This document shows positions 56,831-64,000 of a DNA stretch of 64,000 bases, in pieces. The notes under the pieces were generated by a model. The model saw only the letters and a program-made list of their open reading frames with translations. It did no database searches and was not told the origin of the DNA. The position numbers and the translations under genes were made by a program. Position 1 is the stretch's first letter. Each line of letters begins with the position of its first letter. This stretch comes from Lathyrus oleraceus (lineage: Eukaryota; Streptophyta; Magnoliopsida; Fabales; Fabaceae): positions 432,165,408-432,229,407 of the forward strand of contig NC_066584.1 of NCBI RefSeq assembly GCF_024323335.1. The letters are read 5' to 3'.

Positions 56831-58740
56831 CCGCTGGACAAAAAGAATAAAAGAGTCCAGGCAAAAAAAAGGGCATCCCGGCGAACCAAGGAAAAAGAAA
56901 AGGTTCGGGCAAAAGTTAGGGATAATAAAAGGAAAAAACTGTACACCCGGCAAGTCGAAAACCCTACAAGGGCGACTTGGGCAAAAAAGGGTATCCCGGT
57001 GGACTGAAACCCGAAAGGGCGGTCCAGGCAAAAGAGGGAATGAAACGAACAACTGCGTCCAGCATGATCATTTGTGCTCATGATGACTTGGAGAATCTTC
57101 GACAGAGACCGATCGGAAGCGTCTTGTTCAGAAGACAGAAAGTACGGAAAGTCTTGAGGACATATGAGGTGTAACTGAGTGGGAACCCGATGAGATCATG
57201 GTTTCACATTGCCACTAGGATAGAGTTTCTCCTGTTGTGTGCAATCACCTCTTTCCAGGGTTTGCTTCCTGTGTGTTGCTCGATTATGAGCCATCTTTTG
57301 TTCCAATCAATAAAGCGTGAGTTCGGTCAAATAAATTTTGTTTTTGTGTCATTACCGTTTTGATTATAAAAACATCCGTTTATTTTGATAAGAATATTTG
57401 CATTTTGAAACATAGAGGTCCCTTCCGATACATGCTTGTGTTGTTAGATATCTTCATTCGCTGGCAAGTAGTGATATGAAGCCTGTTGACAAAAGATCCC
57501 CACAGAGTCCAACCAGGGGCAAGGGATAGACAAACAATGAAGGGACGGTGAAGGATTACGACGACGATCCCGGAAAGCTAATCAAGAAGACTCTTCAAAG
57601 TCTAAGGACCGGGAAGTTTGTATGAATCCCAGGAATTCGATCTTCGTGGGATGAATCAGAGGAGTCTAGGCGAGTCTGGGTGTTCTCAAAAGAGGAAAGC
57701 CGACACTGTGGGTGGACAATGGATGCCGATGTTCGGCGACTCGACAGGTGTTCCGTGTCCAATAAGCTGTATTTCCCCAGTGGGTGTGAGAGGGTTACCT
57801 TCCTAACAGATTTGAGATCAGTGTCTCCTCAGCGAGCCTAAAAGTTACTGCCTTCCCAGTAGGGTTTGTGTTGATGGTTTTCCCTCAGCGAGGTCCCCAA
57901 GCGGATCGGGTTCGGAGAAAATCATCCCCAGTAGAGATAAGAACGGGTTGCCTCCCCTAGCAGGGTAATCTCCAAGCAGTTCAGGTTCGATGGAGTGCAT
58001 CCTCAGCAAAGTTTGTCTTTCCCCAGCAGGGTGGAAGTTGACGTGTTTATAAGATCCTCAGCACGGTTCCTGGAGTTCCCCGGTGTTTGTCTCTGGAGGA
58101 GACGTGTGTTTATGCATTCATCATTTAGACAAGCATAGCATATTGCATCATTAGTGCATAGCATTTCCATGATCATGGGGCATTGTGTAAAACAAAAAAA
58201 ACTCATGCATCAACATTGCAAACATGTCCATTAGCCCTAGGCCGTGGTGACCAGCCGAGATTGGTTTGTTGGAAAGAGTTTAGCATCGCGCCATTGGATC
58301 GGCTTCAGAATTGGGTTCATCAGCATGGTTGAAAAGTTGGTGTTTTCCCAACAAGTGACTCCTTAGTTGAGTGGGTATCCCCAGCAGTGTTACTCCCCGA
58401 AGTTGGCATCATTTTGCAAGCTTGGTTCAATTCCCCTAGCATAAGTGGGTGTGTCTGATCTCTCCATGTAGAGTTTACCCTTTAAGCAGAAAGTGTCTAC
58501 CATTTCCTTCTGCGCTCCCCACTGAGTTATATCCTCGTGGATGACGGTTGTTTCTGTTCCCTCCCTAACATGAGGGGTTTTCCCTATCGAGTTCTTTCCT
58601 CACTAGGATGAGTCCTGTTTCAGTCTGCCTTTTTGGATCGATCCTAAATTGGCTTCCTGTTAGCTGTCCCCCGTGCTTCCCTGGGGCATAAATGAATAGT
58701 CGCTCGCTAACCGGCACTCATTCATCTCATCCTCAGCGGA
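56831..58740 (+). other. Ogre2 3' UTR, first part
   Basis: After the integrase tail the sequence is Lys/Gly-codon rich (AAAAAGGGCATCCCGG-like words repeated at 56860-57010), then carries many CCCCAGCAGGGT, TCAGCGAG and CCCAGTAGGG words from about 57770 to 58400. The forward open frames here (56616-57083, 57618-57806) do not resemble genes. Such repeated words are typical of Ogre 3' UTRs. Confidence 0.6.
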
Positions 58741-58746
58741 ATTTTT

Positions 58747-59090
58747 GGGCCTCTACCTATAAACCGGTAGTTGTAAGTCCTATCTTTGTGGTTTTCTACC
58801 TACAAGCTGGTAGTTGTAAAATCCCACTTTCACCCCCTAGCAGAGGTAACCTTTGTGGTTCATGCTGTTTGTGGGCCTCTACCTACAAACCGGTAGTTGT
58901 AAGTCCTATCTTTGTGGTTTTCTACCTACAAGCTGGTAGTTGTAAAATCCCACTTTCACCCCCTAGCAGAGGTAACCTTTGTGGTTCATGCTGTTTGTTG
59001 GCTTCTACCTACAAACCGGTAGTTGTAAGTCCTATCTTTGTGGTTTTCTACCTATTAACTGGTAGCTGTAAAATCCCACTTTCATCCCCT
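58747..59090 (+). repeat. 126-bp tandem repeat, about 2.7 copies
   Basis: The word CTCTACCTA(C/T)AAACCGGTAG starts copies at 58751, 58877 and 59003, giving a period of exactly 126 bp. Each copy has two related halves, CTACCTACAAACCGGTAGTTG and CTACCTACAAGCTGGTAGTTG. As 126 is a multiple of three, one frame stays open through the array (42-residue repeat in a 136-codon frame). Confidence 0.95.
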
Positions 59091-59564
59091 TGGTGGAGTT
59101 AACCCTGTGTGCTCATCCTATCGATGACTGGTTACTTTTCCGTGGTTTTCTGCCTACTAACCGGTAGATGTAATCCCCTCTTTGTGGTATTGATAGTCTT
59201 GTTCCCTTTGGATACTTGCCTTGATCAAGCAGTATTGTCCCCATTGGGTCTTCCCCTTCTTTTTGGATACTTGCTCCGAGTAAGCAACTTTATCCTCTTT
59301 TGATTGGTCATCTTTTGCATACCTAGTCTGGTACCCCGTTGCTTTTCTTTTCGGTCGTTTATCCATTTAACAACCTGCAACCCGGTTATGGATAATCTTC
59401 CATGCGAGTGTATTATCTACGTTTTGACGGCTATAGATAATATATCTCATGCACTCTTTGGTCAATCTTTCGATTGTTATCCCCAGCATAGGTCTTTGGC
59501 ATGCGTGCCGGCTCACGTATCACTGTTTTGTTATCTTCGCCGATGCAGATAGACATGAAGAATT

Positions 59565-60745
59565 TTCCGGTGTTCAGACCGAGGCGGTATTCAGACCGAA
59601 GTGGCATTCAGGCCAGTTTTCCCGGTATCCAGACCGAAGTGGCATCCAGGCCAGTTCCCGGTATCCAGACCGAAGTGGCATTCAGGCCAGTGTTCCCGGT
59701 ATCCAGACCGAAGTGGCATTCAGGCCAGTTTTCCCGGTATCCAGACCGAAGTGGCGTCCAGGCCAGTTTTCCCGGTATCCAGACCGAAGTGGCATTCAGG
59801 CCAGTTCCCGGTATCCAGACCGAAGTGGCATTCAGGCCAGTTTCCGATTTCCAGATCGAAGAAGTTCTCAACAATCAGGACGAAGAACTTATGGTATTCA
59901 GACCAGTTTTCCTGGTATCCAGACCGAAGTGGCATTCAGGCCAGTTTTCCCGGTATCCAGACCGAAGTGGCATCCAGGCCAGTTCCCGGTATCCAGACCG
60001 AAGTGGCATTCAGGCCAGTGTTCCCGGTATCCAGACCGAAGTGGCATTCAGGCCAGTTTTCCCGGTATCGAGACCGAAGTGGCGTCCAGGCCAGTTTTCC
60101 CGGTATCCAGACCGAAGTGGCATTCAGGCCAGTTCCCGGTATCCAGACCGAAGTGGCATTCAGGCCAGTTTCCGATTTCCAGATCGAAGAAGTTCTCAAC
60201 AATCAGGACGAAGAACTTATGGTATTCAGATCAGTTTTCCCGGTATCCAGACCGAAATGGCATTCAGGCCAGTTTCCGATTTCCAGATCGAAGAAGTTCT
60301 CAACAATCAGGACGAAGAACTTATGGTATTCAGACCAGTTTTCCGGTATTCAGACCGAGGTGGTATTCAGACCAGTATTCCGGTGTTCAGACCGAGGCGG
60401 TATTCAGACCGAAGTGGCATTCAGGCCAGTTTCCGATTTACAGATCGAAGAAGTTTCCGACGATCAGGTCGATGTACTTATGGCATTCAGGCCAATTTTC
60501 CGGTGTTCAGACCGAGGCGGTATTCAGACCGAAGTGGCATTCAGGCCAGTGTTTCCGGTATTCAGACCGAAGTGGCATTCAGGCCAATTTTCCGGTATCC
60601 AGACCGAAGTGGCATTCAGGCCAGTTTCCGATTTTCAGATCGAAGAAGTTCTGACGATCAAGTCGATGCAACTTGGGGCATTCAGGCCAGTTTCCGGTAT
60701 CCAGACCGAAGTGGTGTTCAGACCAGATTTCCGGTGATCAGACCA
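59565..60745 (+). repeat. 36-38 bp minisatellite with higher-order structure
   Basis: The monomer is built on GTATCCAGACCGAAGTGGC followed by ATTCAGGCCAGT and a short T/C spacer of variable length. There are roughly 30 units. A longer block containing AATCAGGACGAAGAAC recurs at 59873, 60201 and 60304, so a 328-bp higher-order unit is duplicated. Three overlapping forward frames (59449-60654, 59501-60775, 59601-60737) are all open for 378 to 424 codons. I read this as a hypervariable 3' UTR array and not as a gene. Confidence 0.92.
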
Positions 60746-61037
60746 ACATTGATACTCTCATATTCCGATGCTTAGTGCGGCGTTCAGGCCATGGGTATTC
60801 CTGTGTTACCATTTATTTTGGTATTCAGGTCAACTTCCTGTTTCGGTACTCAAACCGATTTTCACCGTACCAGACGGACTCTTCTTTCGAGATTGCTTCT
60901 TTGCCGATTCTGACAGACATTGTTAATTATTTTCATACGGATTCAGGATCAAAATCCGGGTCTTCTTAGTATTTAACCATCTCCCACTATGATCATATGA
61001 AGAACATTCTGCTTCATATTCTCCAGTTGAAGATGTT

Positions 61038-61051
61038 TAAATAGGGGCAAC
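61038..61051 (+). other. Polypurine tract of Ogre2
   Basis: TAAATAGGGGCAAC directly precedes the 3' LTR start (61052) and is nearly the same as the Ogre1 tract. Confidence 0.85.
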
Positions 61052-61909
61052 TGTCATACCCCGATTTTGCTCCTGAATCTGTTATGTTCGTTTAGCATGC
61101 TTGGCCTAACCTTACTTTGGTTTTATATGAGGATTGGTCTTGGTTTAAAGTCATGGTGTTTGTTCATGTGATTGTTAATGCACATATGGTCTTGGTCATC
61201 TGAACAATCAAGCTTCTTGTGTTTCAAGCCACTTGCTAGTCGTGTTATTGGTTCATGGGTACTATGTCAAAACCCTGACCGTATGGTCTCATTTCATGGC
61301 CTTGTTTATGTGCATTATCAGTCAAGTTATTTTTCAAAAGTCAAACATTCAAGTCATGATTAAACCAATTGTGAAACCAACTTCAAACCATTTTATTAAT
61401 CCATTTCAATTTTATTTCATTACATTTGATTCCATACAAAAAATACACAAAAATTGACATTTTGACCAATTGTTGACTTTGGTCAACAGTTGACTTTTTG
61501 GTCAACTTTGACCAAAGTCAACCCAAATTCCCTAAACCCAAAAATTTCCCCATAATAATTGATTCATTATCCATTTACACAAGAAAATACAAAAAATGCA
61601 TTTTTGACCAATTGTTGACTTTGGTCAACAGTTGACTTTTTGGTCAACTTTGACCAAGGTCAACCCAATCCTAAAAAACCCTAAAATCCCTAATCCTTGA
61701 CCTTGATCTCCCATATTCCATTTTGATCTTGTATTGGCCAAGTAAGCATAATGCTTCATGATTCTTGTTGGTGTCATGAAAATTTGTTTGTCCAACACAT
61801 GAAGCCATAACCTGCATGAGCGGCAAAAGGAAACAAGGAAGTAACCCACAACCTGAAGTGAGCCAGTACGGTTGCACAACCATATCAAACACTTCCTACT
61901 ACAGCAGAT
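61052..61909 (+). repeat. 3' LTR of Ogre2, first 858 bp
   Basis: It matches 44779-45636 in length and sequence; I found two differences (T for C at about 61145, A for G at 61901). It stops at CAGAT, where a copia element starts. The rest, including any cassette copy, must follow that element outside the window. Confidence 0.95.
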
Positions 61910-62993
61910 TGTAAGAACAAAAAGTGTTCTACAACAGACTCCATGATTTTGATGATAACAAAGGATGAAACCAAAAATGGCACCCTAACGAAAAGTTTCT
62001 AAGTGTGTAGGGTTCTAAAGAAAGAAGAAATAAATCTGATGATGTCATCAGATGCACAACAAGATCAGATACAAATTATCAAGTATCAGAAGCATCTAAA
62101 GTGGAATCTCGTTTCAAGAAGCTCTGACTCTGGACAAAACTACAAAGTATCAGAAGCATCTGAACATAAAGTAAAGTCTAGAAGCTCTGACTCTGAACAA
62201 ATGCCTTCTGTAAATTCTGAAGTTATCAGCGCCATCTGAACTTTCAAGAGATAACATCAGAAGCCAGTTTCTCCAGATACACAAAGACTCTAATAAGAAT
62301 TGTTAATCATGATGAAGTAACGTTTAAGCCAAGTTAAAGTTCTGCAAATGGATTTCCTCAATTAGAAAGAGACGTTAATCTCCACTTCCAAGAGAGAAGA
62401 TACTAATTGTGGTAAGTAGTCACTTCTAAGATGAAAAAGTCTACTGCAGAAGCTATTAATGGAATGGCGTAATTACATCTCAATATCCAACAGATTCAAC
62501 GCTACTTCAACTCTACTTCAACTCCTATAAATAGAGAAGAAATCTCATTCAGTAAACAAGAAATCACTAGCCAAAACTATACTGAAATTATATCACGCTC
62601 AAGAAAAACATCTTTGTTCTTCAAAGAATTTCACTAAGCTTTTGCTTATCAAGTGAAAAAATTTGTTCTTAAGTTTGTAATATTTGCTTTCTTAGAAGCA
62701 CTCTAGATTACACATCTTGTATCTAATTTTTATTTGATTTCCTCAAGTGACTCTTTGTAGTCTGTAGACTTGAGAGGACTAAGAGATTTTCTTCTCTCTT
62801 AGGGGTTGTTTGTAATCTTTCAAGATTAGTGGATTAAGTCCTTGTTGAAGGCGAAATCACCTTGGCCGGGTGGACTGGAGTAGCTTTGTGTTATAAGCGA
62901 ACCAGTATAAAATCATTGTGTGATTTCATTTTGCAAAAGCGCTTATTTTTTTTAAACAATTCAAACCCCCCTTTCTTGTTTTTCTCACCTTCA
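61910..62993 (+). repeat. 5' LTR of SIRE-B
   Basis: The 1084-bp LTR lies between the insertion point and the primer site. It has a TATA box (62525-62534) and a pair of imperfect repeats with AGTATCAGAAGCATCTGA and TCTAGAAGCTCTGACTCTG words near 62080-62200. The short ORFs are shadows. Confidence 0.88.
62525..62534 (+). promoter_or_regulatory. TATA box of SIRE-B 5' LTR
   Basis: TATAAATAG within CTCCTATAAATAGAGAAG, about 460 bp before the end of the LTR. Confidence 0.7.
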
Positions 62994-62995
62994 AT

Positions 62996-63007
62996 TGGTA
63001 TCAGAGC
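62996..63007 (+). other. Primer-binding site of SIRE-B (initiator tRNA-Met)
   Basis: TGGTATCAGAGC, two bases after the LTR end, the same arrangement as in SIRE-A. Confidence 0.9.
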
Positions 63008-63076
63008 TCCGGCTCTGTTATTGATTTTCAAATCAAACACTTAACCGTGTAGAGAGATCCAGTGCGAGAAAAACAA

Positions 63077-64000
63077 ATGGCCCACTCAAATGAGAAAGAT
63101 TCTTACAATGCCAAGCCTCCTGTTTTTGATGGAGAAAAGTTTGATTACTGGAAAGATAGAATCGAAAGTTTCTTTCTGGGTTATGATGCTGACCTCTGGG
63201 ACATTGTCACAGATGGATACAAACCTCCAACCTTAAATGGAGCTGAAGTTCCCAGAAGCAAAATGTCAGAAGATCAGAAACGTGAGTTCAAAAATCATCA
63301 CAAGGCCAGAACAATACTTCTAAATGCTATATCATACAACGAATACGAAAAGATCACCAACAGAGAGACGGCTAAAGATATACTTGACTCTCTGAAGATG
63401 ACCCATGAAGGAAACTCCCAAGTCAAGGAGACGAAGGCTCTGGCGTTGATCCAGAAATATGAAGCCTTCAAGATGGAAGATGACGAAGCTATAGAAGCTA
63501 TGTTTTCCAGATTCCAAACTCTTATTGCAGGTCTTAAAGTGCTAGACAAATGATACACGACTGCAGATCATGTTAAGAAGATAGTCAGAAGTCTGCCAAA
63601 GAAATGGAGACCAATGGTTACTGCTCTGAAGTTATCAAAGGATCTGAACAATATCAGCCTTGAAGAACTTGTTAGTTCTCTCAGAAGCCATGAGATAGAA
63701 CTAGAGGAGGATGAGCCTCAGAAAAGGAACAAGTCAGTGGCGCTGAAGTCCAGACCTGAAAGACGGAAGTCAGACAGAACCAAAGCTCTCCAGGCAGAAA
63801 CTGCAGATACTGACGACTCTGAACCTGAAGACTCTGATGATGAAGAAGAACTGTCCTTACTAACCAGAAGAGTTAAGCAACTCTGGAAAAGAAGGAACAA
63901 CAACAACTTCAGAAGATCAAGACCCAGAGGGGATAGATCAGAGTCAACTTCAAAAGGTAAACCTAATAAAGATATTACCTGTTTTGAATGTAAAGAAACA
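63077..64000 (+). pseudogene. SIRE-B gag, running off the window
   Basis: I use the ATG at 63077 (MAHSNEKDSYNAKPPVFDGE) rather than an upstream GTG. Blocks are FDYWKDRIESFFLGYDADLW, AKDILDSLKMTHEGNSQVKE, DEAIEAMFSRFQTLIAGL and, after a TGA at 63551-63553, HVKKIVRSLPKKWRPMVTAL, an acidic stretch (DTDDSEPEDSDDEEE) and the start of a zinc knuckle (CFECKET). The TGA is the only lesion seen, probably from a Gly or Arg codon. The gene continues past 64000. Confidence 0.88.

Larger units (their letters stand above)
61910..64000 (+). mobile_element. SIRE-type Ty1/copia element (SIRE-B), left part
   Basis: It begins TGTAAGAACAAAAAGTG, ends its LTR in CACCTTCA, and has an initiator-Met primer site and a SIRE-type gag. 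The five bases before it, CAGAT (61905-61909), are the presumed left target duplication. It lies in the young Ogre2 3' LTR and so is the youngest insertion in the window. The remainder is beyond 64000. Confidence 0.88.

Noticed and set aside
56616..57174. Forward ORF of 155 codons, rich in Lys and Gly, as a gene
   Set aside because: Its first part is the end of the Ogre integrase (FVVKEAFSNRALLL... VNADAVRKYF) and the rest is the repeated untranslated sequence after it.
59449..60775. Long forward ORFs (378-424 codons) as a repeat-rich surface protein gene
   Set aside because: All three frames are open and encode shifted versions of the same 36-38 bp DNA repeat. It lies in the 3' UTR of Ogre2 before the polypurine tract, so a DNA-level array is the simpler reading.

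Overview
The window looks like plant nuclear heterochromatin, almost certainly from a legume and probably from the tribe Fabeae (pea, vetch, lentil, grass-pea group). The main reason is two very large Ogre/Tat-type Ty3/gypsy retrotransposons, with tRNA-Arg-type primer sites, a second RNase H domain, an extra ORF before gag, a pol intron and tandem repeats in the 3' UTR. They sit with SIRE/Maximus-type Ty1/copia elements and a chromodomain Tekay-type element. I see no intact host gene. Nearly all the DNA is nested transposable elements, with pieces of host genes carried inside one of them. The taxonomic call is inference.

Layout. 1-3467: old debris (end of an LTR, a hairpin MITE with target duplication, a fragment of a reverse-strand integrase, and an LTR-like stretch). 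3468 to beyond the window: Ogre1 on the minus strand, the oldest large layer, with its 3' LTR at 3468-9070, pol, gag and ORF1 running right to left to 31259, its primer site at 32066-32083, and its 5' LTR starting at 32093. Ogre1 was then hit at least five times. These are a solo LTR at 7793-8627 (TSD CATGT), a solo LTR at 10635-12386 (TSD CGTAA), an almost intact Tekay-type chromovirus at 16081-24944 (TSD GGATC), a deleted SIRE-type copia element at 32134-40812 (TSD AGCTA/ATCTA), and Ogre2 on the plus strand from 44779. Ogre2 is itself interrupted at 61910 by a second SIRE-type copia element (SIRE-B) that runs off the window.

The most unusual region is the 5' LTR of Ogre2 (44779-52059, 7.3 kb). 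Upstream of its TATA box it carries about 3.3 kb of concatenated host-gene fragments, all recognisable ones in sense orientation. They are a piece of phosphoglucan, water dikinase, an unidentified coding piece, the MYND zinc finger of a ubiquitin-specific protease of the UBP15-19 group, a nearly full-length ZNHIT3-like HIT zinc-finger protein, and a piece of a GBF-interacting-protein-1-like protein. The visible 858 bp of the two Ogre2 LTRs differ at only two positions that I found, so the element moved recently. The captured genes already carry stops and frameshifts, so the cargo is probably older than this insertion and copied with the family. Ogre2 has lost protease and most of pol but keeps its LTRs, primer site, polypurine tract and one open gag-derived frame, so it must depend on another element's enzymes.

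Other points of interest are a 1.2-kb minisatellite in the Ogre2 3' UTR that is open in all three forward frames, an Ogre1 intron whose predicted splice joins gag-pro to pol in frame, an extra 572-codon ORF downstream of pol in the first copia element, and arrays of perfect palindromes in the Tekay LTRs. Family names are from recognition only, since no database search was possible.
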